Part shown: positions 10,304-20,654 of the stretch, in pieces
Numbering within the stretch: the first letter of the stretch is position 1
How the letters are laid out: every line of letters starts with the position of its first letter
Assembly: GCA_023548195.1 (NCBI GenBank)
Contig: JAJHZJ010000076.1
Location: forward strand, 186,001-250,000
Reading direction: 5' to 3'
DNA: 64,000 bases
Origin: Bettongia penicillata ogilbyi
Lineage: Eukaryota > Chordata > Mammalia > Diprotodontia > Potoroidae
Notes under the pieces: generated by a model
The model's database searches: none
Seen by the model: only the letters and a program-made list of their open reading frames with translations
Told to the model about the DNA's origin: nothing
Translations under genes and position numbers: made by a program

Positions 10304-10500
10304 TCCCTGTTTATTTCTTAAAGAGGCCTATTCACTGAATGGGCATTACCTTACTCTAAGTGAGTACCTGAATAGGCCAAGGTCTCCCAGTGCATACTGG
10401 GTCTCATCCAGTAATCCTAGTGATTATCTGGTCAGTAGATCTAGATGTCCCAGAAGGGGAAAGTGAGGCTGGTGACTTTGCACACATTTTCAGCATATTT
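10304..10500 (+). repeat. Marsupial-type interspersed repeat, copy B (right of HAL1 copy 1)
   Basis: Begins with the right target duplication (10304-10316), then AAGAGGCCTATTCACTGAAT, and from 10360 shares the CTGGTCAGTAGATCTAGATG / CCAGAAGGGGAAAGTGAGGC / GGTGACTTTGCACA order with 6598-6720. This is the continuation of the repeat cut at 7337. Confidence 0.6.
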
Positions 10501-10504
10501 AAAA

Positions 10505-10825
10505 AAAATGCACCTCACTATCCCATAGCTTTTTTAAGTAAACTATAAGCTAATTTAAATAGCTTAATTGTGAAATTTCCTTCCAGCTATAAATAATTGC
10601 ATAGAGTCAAGAATGAGGCATCATTCAGAGAGTGTAGAACACTGGACTCTGTACATTTGTTTACCAAAATGTGTTCCATGGGGCTCTGATGTATAGATTT
10701 TATTAGATATTATGAAGTATTCTAAGTAAAATATTAATATCCATTAGACATCTCGAAAGGTCCAATGCTCTTCTGTAACAGGACTATCTTTGCCTAAAGG
10801 TTATGACATGCTCCAAATCTCCCTG
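10505..10825. other. Unassigned AT-rich DNA
   Basis: Nothing recognised. Confidence 0.4.
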
Positions 10826-10828
10826 TAT

Positions 10829-10940
10829 GCTAGGGCTTCTTAAACTTATTTCCACTTGCGATCCTTTCAACACTCTTTAAAGTGTGGATCATGACCCTAT
10901 GTGGGGTCTTATTATAGTTTTGACAAAGACTCATGATCTA
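10829..10940. mobile_element. hAT/Charlie-like non-autonomous DNA transposon fragment
   Basis: GGGCTTCTTAAACTTATTTC followed by a CCACTTGCGATCC block and, 50 bp on, ATCATGACCCTATGTGGGGT. The TTCTTAAACTT end and the 'CGACCCC ... GGGGTCGTGACC'-like interior are typical of mammalian Charlie-type MITEs. Only one end is convincing. Confidence 0.4.
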
Positions 10941-10944
10941 GGGA

Positions 10945-11635
10945 CATATGGATTCCTGTGCAAAAATGAAGCAATTAACTCAGAGTTAAATATGTCTATC
11001 CCTACTTTTTGATTCCTGACCCACCTCTCTTCCTGTCCTGTTTGGAGTGAGTAGTTTCCATCTCCACTTGCACACTGAAGAAGCTCTATTCCCCAAATAA
11101 ATGTAAGACTTAAGTCTTAAGAAGAAAGAGAATGAAAATCTTGTGTGTTACTTTCACTGACACCTGTCCTCTACCAAAGCATAAGTCTAGCTTTTAGTAT
11201 CCCTTGCTAATAATCATGTTACTTGAATATATAGATCCTACCATTGTAACAGATCTCAAGATGTTCAACAACTAAGCTAGTTTGGAAAAAGTTTTCTGGC
11301 CTAGGCCTATTAAAATGCTGGAGTCAATAGATAAGGTTATTTTTCATGTTTCCATATTAAAGAGGGCAAGTAGAAGGCATTATTTATAAAATAAAGTTAA
11401 ATTTAAGTTTCAAGTCTCTACTACTATAATCTAAATTTAATATTCCTTTTGTGGAAGTAGAAAACCAAAACACTGTAATGTGAACAATAGCCTTTTTTAT
11501 TACTTGAAGAATATTTCTTTACTGTCATTGTTTTTGTCTTAATCTGTATTAAATAATCCAGTTTTATTTTTTTATCCTTTATATTCCCACTTTTCAACTC
11601 AATTCCATGGTTCTCATTTGAAATCACAAACCATT
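10945..11635. other. Unassigned AT-rich DNA
   Basis: Nothing recognised. Confidence 0.4.
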
Positions 11636-11637
11636 GG

Positions 11638-11805
11638 ATGTTAGAGTATAATATAATCCTCCAATTTTGCAGAGGAGAAAATTGAGGAGCAAAAATTTTG
11701 AATGACTTAGAGAAGTTTCCACAGTTATCTAGTGATTAAGAGAGGCCAAAGATCCCAGACGTTTTTACTCTTAGTCTAATGCTATTTCTTTTGCCTCAAA
11801 CCATA
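11638..11805 (-). repeat. MIR/CORE-SINE-type copy, antisense
   Basis: AATCCTCCAATTTTGCAGAG, GAGAAAATTGAGGAGCAAAA, a GAATGACTTAGAGAAG block and ATCTAGTGATTAAGAGAG follow antisense MIR order. Confidence 0.55.
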
Positions 11806-11809
11806 CTAA

Positions 11810-12365
11810 TGCTTCATATCTTGCCATTCTACAAGCAGGCAGCATCCATATGACACAAAAGAACCGAACAACTTTATTCATTCAGTAAGCATTTTTTGAA
11901 TCCATATTGTTAGTTCATAGACAACGTGTTCATGATTGGTATGTTTTACCTAATGACATAAGTACAACGACAAACATATAGGTTAGCCAGAGAAACTACA
12001 AGTTAAGAATCCAATATATAGACTCCACTTGGTTTCTTTTCTAAGCAGTCAATTGTCCTACATCTTTGAATGGTGAGATTATCTGTTCACCTTGCCCCAG
12101 GATGTTTAAACTATATTTTGCTTCAGAAAAGTGATGTTGTGGAACTCAGTCTGCTTTATACCCTCAAGATGCTTTTAACATTTGTAAAAATGCCTATGGT
12201 CCTCAGTTACACTTTATGCTTTCCATGCAGTCATGGACCCTAATTTTCAGTTAAAAATAATTTAGACAAGGTCACCTCCAACTCTAAAGTTGTGATACTT
12301 TCAGTGGGGTAGATATAGAGAGCTGGTTTAATAATCAACAAACCTTTTTTATCAGTATAATTAGT
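11810..12365. other. Unassigned DNA
   Basis: Nothing firmly recognised. 11880-11930 has a short CATTCAGTAAGCATTTTTTG motif like the tail of antisense MIR/L2 repeats. Confidence 0.35.
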
Positions 12366-12369
12366 TTCA

Positions 12370-12590
12370 TTTAGAAAATATTAGAGTTGAGAAAAAATAG
12401 CATGAATTTTGTCAACAATTGCTTTTTTTCCAACTTCATTTTAAAGATGAAGAAATCTAAGCTCAGATATTATAAATGATTTGCCCAGGAAAGTAAGATT
12501 TTTAGGTAGAAGAGTTGGAACTCAGACCTCTTAATGCTCAAGTCAGGAAAGTTTGTTCTATACACTCAAACTTCCTGGTTGGAGAGCGAT
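12370..12590 (-). repeat. MIR/CORE-SINE-type copy, antisense
   Basis: TCATTTTAAAGATGAAGAAA, AAGCTCAGATATTATAAATG, GATTTGCCCAGGAAAGTAAG and TTGGAACTCAGACCTCTTAA in antisense MIR order. Confidence 0.6.
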
Positions 12591-12594
12591 GTCA

Positions 12595-13765
12595 CATAAA
12601 TAGAAAGATAATTAATACATTGAGTAAATGCCAAGTAGTTGGCAGAAAGAATGTACTATCAAAAAATTAAAGATGCTGTTTTGTACAATTATTATCAGAG
12701 TTTTAGGATTTGATCTGGTGGAAGAGAGTGTTTGGGAAAAGCAGAAAGACAGGGAAAGAAATAACCTTATAAGAACAGAGGCAGAAGAAGGCAATGAATT
12801 TCTAAGGAACAATGATGAAAATGACTTTGTTGGAGAGGAAAACAGAGAAGTTCATAGGGTAAAATAAGGCCAGAAAGGTAGGTTATGAGCAGACACAATA
12901 TCAGTCTAAGGATGGGGTTCCTTTGATTATCCAAATCATATAAAAATAATTATTTTTGTGAGGTAAGAAAAATTTTTGATTAAATGAGAAAATTAAAACC
13001 AACCTGTACCTACACTGTTCACATTCAGTTCTGGATGATTTAATTCAATTTTCAAAATTGCTCTTACCTAATAAAGTCAATAATTTCTGTGGGATAATCA
13101 ATGTTTTAGAAAGACCTCTTTAACAGTGATATAACAAAAAATGGAGTAGAATGGGTAAGACTGAAGGTGAAAGACATTTGGGAAGATTATTGTAGCAATC
13201 CAACTGTGAGATGAGAAGGGCTTGAATTTGGGTGGCAGCAGTGGGAATAATAAGGAACCAACAACAGAGAGACTGCAAAGGAAGACTGGACAGTACTCAA
13301 TAACTGATTGGGACTTAATGCTGTCTTTTTTTTTTCATTTCCCCAGCTGATTTCTCAGATATATCATTACATTGCCAACTCCATAGATGGCAAGTGAGAC
13401 AGAGATAACTGTGAGATGGGTGGTAACTGGACAGTAATCCACAGATCAAGGCCTAGGAAAGCTGAAGAAACACTGCTGCAGATCAGACAGGTATTGAGGG
13501 TCAAGAAGCATCCAATAAAGACTGGGAAGACAAGTCAGAAATACAAAATATAAGAAAAAGCATGTACAGGGTTCTCTCCCCCCACTTTTTAATGTGAAGA
13601 GAGAGGAAGAAGAAAGAGAACATAATTGCTTGATAATATAAAAAAGTAAAATTTATTCACTACCCCACTGAAAAAAAGAATTATGTTTTAGGAAAAGCAA
13701 TAAATCATTCAACAGACAGAAGAAAGAAATAATTATGACACAAGAAACGCTTATAAATTTGAGTA
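12595..13765. other. Unassigned DNA, possible old repeat at 13130-13330
   Basis: GGGAAGATTATTGTAGCAAT and AGATGAGAAGGGCTTGAATT near 13180-13230 resemble a widespread mammalian interspersed repeat with an 'AGGAGGCTATTGCAATAATCC'-like core. The resemblance is partial and I cannot name the family. The rest shows nothing. Confidence 0.35.
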
Positions 13766-13769
13766 CAGA

Positions 13770-13932
13770 AAACGTGCGTTTGATCCCAGGATCTGCCACT
13801 TAGTATTTTTATAATCTAGGACATGTCATTTAACCTTTCTTGGACTTAGTTTTCTCATCTTTTAAAATCAGGAGTTAGCACAAATTACTGAAGTCTAAAG
13901 TTTCTTAGAACTACAAGTCAAAAATCACATCA
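13770..13932 (+). repeat. MIR/CORE-SINE, sense
   Basis: TTTGATCCCAGGATCTGCCA, a CTAGGACATGTCATTTAACC block, TTCTTGGACTTAGTTTTCTC and ATCTTTTAAAATCAGGAG match sense MIR order including the B-box-like GTTTGATCCC. Confidence 0.65.
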
Positions 13933-13938
13933 TTCTAA

Positions 13939-13959
13939 ATATATATATATATATATATC
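13939..13959. repeat. (AT)n microsatellite
   Basis: Uninterrupted AT run between two oppositely oriented MIR-type copies. Confidence 0.9.
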
Positions 13960-14195
13960 ACTAATAACTAGCATTTCCACAGCACTTCAAGATTTGCAAA
14001 GGACCTTACCCATATTATTTCATTTCATCTTCACAACAATCCTGGAAGTTGTGTTGTTATTACATCCACTTCACAAATGAGGAAACTGAGTTAGGCAGAG
14101 AGGCAGTGACTGTTCCATAGTCATTCAGCTGGTAAATTCTGGAGGTTGAATTTGTATTCTTGACAGCTCTAATTATTAAACAATTGTCCCTTATT
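13960..14195 (-). repeat. MIR/CORE-SINE, antisense, nearly full length
   Basis: TAACTAGCATTTCCACAGCA, CTTCAAGATTTGCAAAGGAC, a CATCTTCACAACAATCCTGG block, CTTCACAAATGAGGAAACTG and AGTCATTCAGCTGGTAAATT. Confidence 0.75.
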
Positions 14196-14472
14196 CTGAT
14201 TTAAAATTGGCCTTCATTTAGCTTCCACTGTGGTGCTAGTTCTGCTTTCTAGAGTCAAGCCACGAAGTCTGATCACCCTTAACACATGACACTTTGAAAA
14301 CAGCTATAACTTACAGTCTCATGTCTTTACTTACCAGGCTAAACATTACCACTTCTTTCAAACTATCCTCTTCAAACCACCTTCTTAATGTGCTGATTTT
14401 CCTAAGAGTAACTTTGAACTTGTTTTATGGAATAGCTGGAAGCACTTTACAAGAAATAAGAATCAAAGGAAG

Positions 14473-14477
14473 GAGAA

Positions 14478-14522
<45 letters not shown>

Positions 14523-14523
14523 C

Positions 14524-14556
<33 letters not shown>

Positions 14557-14567
14557 CAGAGAGAGAT
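14473..14567. repeat. (GA)n(GACA)n microsatellite
   Basis: GA dinucleotides with GACAGA interruptions; continues an open frame only by chance. Confidence 0.95.
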
Positions 14568-14599
14568 CCAAGAGATCTATTACTGTCTTTCAGAGTTCA

Positions 14600-14880
14600 C
14601 ATCTGTGCCTCAGCTGCTGTCTCAGTCCGGAACTTACCTGGGTGCTTGGGTCTTCCTGGTTCCAGAATACAGACCATCTCACTTTGGAATATTTTCCATT
14701 TTCAGAGAGATTCCAGGACAAACATCTTTTCACTTCTACTCAGAAAACACTTTGCTGTATTTTCTCATCTTGCTACTTTCTCTCCCTCTTAGATCCCCTC
14801 CCTTACCACCTCAGAACTTAGCTCCGAGTCCGGCACATAATAAGTGTGTAATATTTATTTACTGACTGACTAACTGAATA
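14600..14880 (+). repeat. L2-type LINE tail candidate
   Basis: Ends with GAACTTAGCTCCGAGTCCGG, a CACATAATAAGTGTGTAAT block and TTTATTTACTGACTGACTAA, the typical L2/MIR-tail ending. The upstream part is less certain. Confidence 0.45.
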
Positions 14881-15019
14881 TCCATCTCTGTTCCTCCTGG
14901 GTCCTCTATTTTGTGGAAGGGCCCAGGTCATCCAAACTTCATTCTCATCCAAACTTTGATCCTGACTTTTAGATATCAAATCCATGTCCCCACTCTGGAT
15001 AACTTCCATCTCTTCTTCT

Positions 15020-15170
15020 TTTCATTTCCTTATATGTTTTAATCTTCCTCCATTAGGCTGTAACCTCCTTGAGGGCAGGGACTCTTGTTTGTTTTTATTT
15101 GTGTCCCCAGAACTTAGCTCAGTGCCTTGGCATAATAAACACTTATTAAATGCCTGTTTCCTCCTGATTC
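15020..15170 (+). repeat. L2-type LINE 3' tail
   Basis: TAGGCTGTAACCTCCTTGAG, GGCAGGGACTCTTGTTTG, TTGTGTCCCCAGAACTTAGC and ATAATAAACACTTATTAAAT in the order of the L2 3' end. Confidence 0.6.
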
Positions 15171-15184
15171 AGGTAATGCAGTAA

Positions 15185-15400
15185 AGTGAAAAGGGGTACT
15201 TGCTTTAGAGTCAGCTACCTGGGTTCAACACTACCTTTTTCATTATCTTAGGTGACCAAAGAGAAGATACTTAACCTCTCTGGATCTCAATTTCCTCCTG
15301 CGCAAAATGGTTTGGCTTGCTTTGATCTCTGAGAAACCTTCCAGCTTCAAATCTAAATTATCCTCTGACTCTAGCTGCATCCAAGTGAATTATAGGATTG
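15185..15400 (+). repeat. MIR/CORE-SINE, sense
   Basis: TTTAGAGTCAGCTACCTGGG, GTTCAACACTACC, TTAACCTCTCTGGATCTCAA, TTTCCTCCTGCGCAAAATGG and AACCTTCCAGCTTCAAATCT in sense order. Confidence 0.7.
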
Positions 15401-15404
15401 AATT

Positions 15405-15880
15405 AATTGGTTGAAGTCCCAAGGAATCAATCAAACAGACTGCCAGTTATCTTTTCAAATGTATTTCAATAGCTCAAGGACCAATGACTCCCTTCTTCCA
15501 TGACGTGTGTCACAACTCCTCCACACATTTTCATAAGTTATTATGGCCCCCAAAATATATAGTGTTGTGGGCACTTTTCAGGTGAGGAGTTCATGATTTC
15601 TTTACTAAAATAGTACTCTTTACTCAAATGATATTCTTTACAAAAATAATATTTTACTCAAAATAGTACTTTGGTAAAATGGATAGATAGTATGTTGTCA
15701 AGCATTCTTATTCATGGTATTTCCAACTTGACAGGTCAGCCACAACTTTCCTTACTACTACAAGTTGTTGAGTTCTCATGAAATAAACAGTTTAAAAATA
15801 CACTACACAAATAAATGTTTAGGGGACAACTTTCTACCTTAAATAAAAACAGGATTTCAACAAACTAGACCCAACAAAGT
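15405..15880. other. Unassigned DNA
   Basis: Nothing recognised; a locally AT-rich stretch at 15600-15680 has imperfect ACTC/AAAATA repeats. Confidence 0.4.
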
Positions 15881-15884
15881 CTTA

Positions 15885-16085
15885 AAAATAATAACAGCTG
15901 GCATCTCTATAGCACTTCTAGGTTCATAAAGGAATTTAAATGCAATATTAGTAATCCCGTTTCATTGTTGAAGAAACTGAAACTGAGAGTATTTGAGTGT
16001 GGCTTAGTTTCTGATGCAGAATTTAAGACCAAGTCTCACTAAGTTCAAGTTCAGAATTTTCTCTACTATGCTAAGGTACCTCAGA
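15885..16085 (-). repeat. MIR/CORE-SINE, antisense
   Basis: AACAGCTGGCATCTCTATAG, a CACTTCTAGGTTCATAAAG block and CATTGTTGAAGAAACTGAAA in antisense order. Confidence 0.6.
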
Positions 16086-16099
16086 ATGAGGATGATAAA

Positions 16100-16270
16100 T
16101 TTGAACTTGGAGGTAGCACCGAGGTCATCAAGTCAAGCATCCTCATTTTACAAGTGAGATAACTGAGATCAGGAAGGTAAAACTTCAGGCCCAAAGCTAT
16201 CACACAGGTTTTATCAAAACAAGCTGTAAATCAAGGTTTATTGACTGGTCAGTGTTGAAAAGTCTGTCTC
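16100..16270 (-). repeat. MIR/CORE-SINE-type fragment, antisense
   Basis: AGCATCCTCATTTTACAAGT, GAGATAACTGAGATCAGGAA and AAGCTATCACACAGGTTTTA follow the antisense core-to-head order. Confidence 0.55.
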
Positions 16271-16395
16271 CAATTTTCAGAAAAGAATCTAGAGTAACAG
16301 ATTATGAGCTTCTTTGTGGAGTCCTCCTCTCTAAATTCATGACACTGTCATTCATCTCTTTGCTTGCCACTTACACTTTCCCCTGTCCCACATTT

Positions 16396-16411
16396 CTAGT
16401 TTAGAAATTTT
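16396..16411. repeat. Target-site duplication, left, HAL1 copy 2
   Basis: CTAGTTTAGAAATTTT, exactly repeated at 19275-19290. Confidence 0.9.
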
Positions 16412-17240
16412 TTTTTGTATTTAAATTTATACTTTTAAGTTATCAACATTCATTTCCACAAAATTTTGGGTTCCAAATTTTCTCCCCATTTGTCTCCTTC
16501 CCCCACCCCAAAACGCTGAGCATTCTAATTGCCCCTACCACCAATCTGTCCTCCCTTCTAATATCCCTACCTTCCTTTATCCCCATCTTCTCTTTTGTCC
16601 TGAAGGGCAAGATAAATTTCTATACCCCATTACCTGTATTTCTTATTTCCTAGCTGCAAGAAAAATACTCAAGAGTTGTTCCTAAAACTTTGAGTTCCAG
16701 CTTCTCTTAATCCCGCCCTCCCCACCCATTCCCTTTGGGAAGGCAAGCAATTCAATATAGGCCATATATATGTAGTTTTGCAAATGATTTTCATAATAGT
16801 CATGTTGTGTAAGATTAACTATATTTCCTTCCATCCTATCCTGCTCCCCATTTTTTCTATTCTATCTTTTGATCATATCCCTCCCCAAGATTGCTCCTTC
16901 CTCCCACTGCCCTCCCTTCTATTATCCCCCCCCACCCTGCTTATCCCATTCTCCCCCACTATCCTGTATTGTAAGATAGGTTTTCATGCCAAAATGAGTG
17001 TGCATTTTATTCCTTCCTTTAGTTAAATGTGATGAGAGTGAGCTTCATGTTTTTTTTTTCTCTCACTTCCCCCTTTTTTCCCTCCACTGAAAAGTCTTTT
17101 ACTTGCCTCTTTTATGAGGGAAAATTTGCCCTATTCCATTTCTCCCTTTCTCTTCCCAATATATTTCTCTCTCACTGCTTAATTTCATTTTTTTAAAGAT
17201 ATGTTCCCATCTTATTCAATTCACCTTGTGCTGTCTGTCT

Positions 17241-17244
17241 CTCT

Positions 17245-17281
<37 letters not shown>
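17241..17281. repeat. (TG)n microsatellite in HAL1 3' UTR
   Basis: Nearly perfect CT then TG run just 3' of ORF1, at the position homologous to the CA/TG tract of the other two copies. Confidence 0.9.
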
Positions 17282-17283
<2 letters not shown>

Positions 17284-17405
17284 CCCACCAAGTATCCAGA
17301 TACTGAAAAAAGCTTCAAGAGTTACAAATATTGTCTTTCCATGTAGGAATGTAAACAGCTCAACTTTAGTAAGTCCCTTATGACTTCTCTTTGCTGTTTA
17401 CATTT

Positions 17406-18508
17406 TCATGCTTCTCTTGATTCTTGTGTTTGAAAGTCAGATTTTCTTTTCTGGTCTGGCCTTTTCATCAAGAATGCTTGAAAGTCCTCTATTTCATTGA
17501 AAGACCATTTTTTCCCCTGAAGTATTATACTCAGTTTTGCTGGATAGGTGATTCTTGGTTGTAGTCCTAGTGCCTTTGACTTCTGGAATATCATTCCATG
17601 CCCTTCCATCCCTTAATGTAGAAGCTGCTAGATCTTGTGTTATCCTGATTATATTTCCACAATACTTGAATTGTTTCTTTCTAGCTGCTTGCAATATTTT
17701 CTCCCTGACCTGAGAATTCTGGAATTTGGCCACAGTATTCCTAGGAGTTTCTCTTTTAGGATATTTTTCAGGATGGGATGAGTGGATTCTTTCTATTTTG
17801 CTCCCTGCTTCTAGAATATTAGGGCAGTTTTCCTTGATAATTTCATAAAAGGTGATGTCTAGGTTCTTTTTTTGATCAAGGCTTTCAGGTAGTCCCATAT
17901 TTTTTAAATTGTCTCTCCTGGATCTACTTTCCATATCAGTTGTTTTTCCAATGAGATATTTCACATTATCTTCCATTTTTTCATTCTTTTGATTTTGTTT
18001 TGTGATTTTTTGGTTTCTCATAAAGTTAGCCTCTATCTGTTCCATTCTAATTTTGAAAGAACTATTTTCTTCAGTGAGCTTTTGGACCTCCTTTTCCATT
18101 TGGCTAATTCTACTTTTTAAAGCATTTTTCTCCTCATTGGCTTTTTGAACCTCTTTTGCCAATTGACATAGCCTGTTTTTAAACCTGTTATTTTCTTCAG
18201 CATTTTTTGGCATCTCCTTTAGCAAGGTGTTGACCTGCTTTTCATGCTTTTCTTGCATCTCTCTCATTTCTCTTCCCAATTTTTCCTCCATCTCTCTTAC
18301 TTGATTTTGAAAATCCTATTTGAGCTCTTCCATGGCCTGAGACCATTGAATATTTATTTTGGGTGTTTGGGACACAGAAGCCTTGACTTTTATGTCTTTC
18401 CCTTATGGTAAGCATTGTTCTTCCTCATCTAAAAGGATGGAAGAGGATATCTGTTCACCCAGAAAGTGACCTTCTGTGGTCTAATTTTTTTTCCCTTTTT
18501 TTGCGTAT
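17406..18508 (-). pseudogene. L1/HAL1 ORF1p, copy 2, start lost, nonsense and frameshift
   Basis: Decayed ORF1p gene. The start codon of the family is ATA here (minus strand, 18506-18508). An in-frame TAG lies at 18316-18318, where copy 3 has sense sequence after EEL. From 18291 a frame of 265 codons covers the coiled coil (MEEKLGREMREMQEKHEK onward), the RRM start (RRDNLKNMGLPE) and the TPRN..KF block. A 2-base deletion near 17592 then shifts the frame, and the C-terminal domain continues in another frame through PRITYPAKLSIILQGK. The normal stop is also lost, so the frame ends at 17406. No functional product is expected. Confidence 0.87.
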
Positions 18509-19261
18509 TTTTCCAACCAGTTACTTGACTTTTGGGTTCTTTCTCAAGAGTAGGGTATACTCTGGGAATCTGTAAGATCTCAGTTCCTCCAATGTGGCAT
18601 GATCAAGCATGTACTTTTCTGGACAAACAGAAGGATTTTTGCATCCAGAATCTTAGCAGAGATTCCTCTCTACAGCGACCTGATCTCCAGCTCCCAAGTC
18701 AGCATCAGGGGCTGATTTTCAGATAAGCTGGATGGGCAGGGCCACCATTCAGTGTGAGACAAAGACCAGCTTGCCGAGGGCCTCCACACAGGATGGAGAC
18801 AAGAATCAGCTCTTCTATGCCTCCTGAGGTTTTTTTACGCTCGAAAAATGTATGTGGCTGCTTCATGTAGCCTCTGAGGCAGCTGACTGCTGCTGGTGCT
18901 ATGGGAGGCCCTTTTCCCTTCCTTGCCAGCTGGAAAAGCCCCGTCACTGACCTTTGGTGCCTGTGGGTTGAGGGATCTTCGATCCCACCGCTGCTGGGAC
19001 TAGGGATTCTACAACTGGAGATTCTGCCCCCAAGGGCTGTTTGCCAGCCAGTGTGGCCAAGACTGGGCTGGGCTCAGTGCTCTTGGCTCCACATCTGTTG
19101 CAACCCATGTTCTTGTGGGCCTTTCAGGTCATCCTGGGCTGGAAATCTCCTCCACTCTGTTGTTCTCCACTTCTGCTGCTCCAAAATTTGTTGAGTCCCT
19201 CTCTATAGGTATTTTATGGGCTGTGGGGGGAGACCCTGCATATGTGTGTCTTTCTACTCCA

Positions 19262-19270
19262 CCATTTTGG
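19262..19270 (-). promoter_or_regulatory. Mutated YY1-like motif, HAL1 copy 2 5' end
   Basis: CCATTTTGG where copies 1 and 3 keep CCATCTTGG/CCAAGATGG; one change in the core. Confidence 0.5.
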
Positions 19271-19274
19271 CTCC

Positions 19275-19290
19275 CTAGTTTAGAAATTTT
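19275..19290. repeat. Target-site duplication, right, HAL1 copy 2
   Basis: CTAGTTTAGAAATTTT, identical to 16396-16411. Confidence 0.9.
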
Positions 19291-19399
19291 AACCAACAGA
19301 TGAAGGCATTGCTATTGGAAAGGCTATGCCATTCTATTCTCCTATGCCTCCATTCTCCATCTGAGAAGTATTCCAAATAAAAATACTTACCTGATACTC

Positions 19400-19480
19400 A
19401 TTCCTTATTTTTCAGTATATTTGTATCCCTAGGACAGGATTTACTACATGGTAAACCTTTAATAAGCTCTTTTTTCATTG
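19400..19480 (+). repeat. L2-type tail fragment
   Basis: TTGTATCCCTAGGACAGGAT and ATGGTAAACCTTTAATAAGC resemble the L2 3' end. Short and diverged. Confidence 0.4.
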
Positions 19481-19552
19481 TTCTATTCAATCATATATTC
19501 ATCTTGGAAAAGGTACCTCAATGCTCTATAATGGTCTTTTATGGTGTTAAGT

Positions 19553-20455
19553 AACTTGTTCCCCCAATTGGTATGTATTAAATGATATGAACAGGAAATT
19601 TTTGGATGAAGAAATTAAAGTTCTCTATAGTAATATGAAAAAATGCTCAAAATTGATATTGATTAAGGAAATATAAATTAAAACAACTCTGAGGTATCGC
19701 CTCACACCTATGAGAATGACTAATATGTCAAAAAAGGGAAAATGATAGATATTGGAGAAGATGTAGGAACACTAATACCCAGTGGGTAGAACTGAGAACT
19801 GATCCAACTATTCTGGAGAACAATTTAGAACTGTCTCCAAAGATCTATAAAGCTGTACATACTCTTTGATCCAGCTATCTCACTACTAAATCTATTTCAA
19901 AGAGATCATAAAAAAGGGAAAAGTATCCAAACATACAAAAATATTTATGGTGACCCTTTTTGCGGTAGCAAAAAAATGGAAATTGAGGGGATGCCTGTCA
20001 ATTGGGTAATGGCTGAATATGTGGTGGTATATGACTGTAATGGGACACTATTGTGTTTATATCAGAATGATGAGCAGGTGACTTTCAGGGAAAATAAGAA
20101 AAAAAAAATCTCACCAGCACAATGATCCAAGAAAATTCCAAATGGCTCATGATAGAAAATGCTATACCCATTCAAAGAAAGAACTAAATGCAGATTGAAA
20201 CTTATTGTTGTTACTTAATTTTTTCCCTTAAGGTTTTTCCCCTTTTGTTCTATTTCTTCTTATACAACATGATGAATATGAAAATGTGTTTTCCATACTT
20301 GCACATATCTAACCTACTTTAAATTACTTGCCATTTTAGATTGAGGGAGAAGAGAAAGGGAGGAAGAAATTTTGAAAGGCAAAATTTTCCCCCCAAAAAT
20401 GTTAACAATTTTCTTTACATGTAATTGGAAAAAATAAAACACTATTTTAAAGGAA
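19553..20455 (+). mobile_element. 5'-truncated L1, ORF2 end plus 3' UTR
   Basis: Matches the end of mammalian L1 ORF2 and a marsupial-type L1 3' UTR: GAAGAAATTAAAGTTCTCTA, AAACAACTCTGAGGTATCGC, CTGATCCAACTATTCTGGAG, CTTTGATCCAGCTATCTCAC, AATTGGGTAATGGCTGAATA, then TACATGTAATTGGAAAAAAT and AAAACACTATTTTAAAGG at the tail. Stops and indels show it is dead. Confidence 0.8.
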
Positions 20456-20480
20456 AACACAATTGTTATTAAACACAGAG

Positions 20481-20650
20481 ACACAATAATGTGATAATGG
20501 GTTAAAATCCCATCTCTGATTATTAAGACATGTGACTTTGAGCAAATCACTTAATCTCCCCTGGCCTCAATTTCATTTCTTTTTAAAATGAGAGGGTTAG
20601 ACAGATTTCCATCTCAAGTTGTTTCTGCTTCCAAGTTTATGATCTTATGG
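20481..20650 (+). repeat. MIR/CORE-SINE, sense
   Basis: GTTAAAATCCCATCTCTGAT, ACTTTGAGCAAATCACTTAA, CTCCCCTGGCCTCAATTTCA and ATGAGAGGGTTAGACAGATT in sense order. Confidence 0.7.
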
Positions 20651-20654
20651 TCAT

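Larger units (their letters stand above)
16412..19274 (-). mobile_element. HAL1-type (ORF2-less L1) element, copy 2, full length
   Basis: Minus-strand element of about 2.86 kb with the same plan as copies 1 and 3: 5' end at 19274 (CCATTTTGGCTCCC on plus), 5' UTR to about 18509, degraded ORF1 (18508-17406), about 1 kb of 3' UTR and a T-rich (tail) end at 16412. The flanking 16-bp duplication is exact. The unfilled target at the right flank reads AATTTT/AACC, the TTTT/AA cut site preferred by L1 endonuclease, so ORF2p of a full-length L1 inserted it. It is more diverged from copy 3 than copy 1 is, and its 5' UTR has lost most of the GC-rich sequence. Confidence 0.87.
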
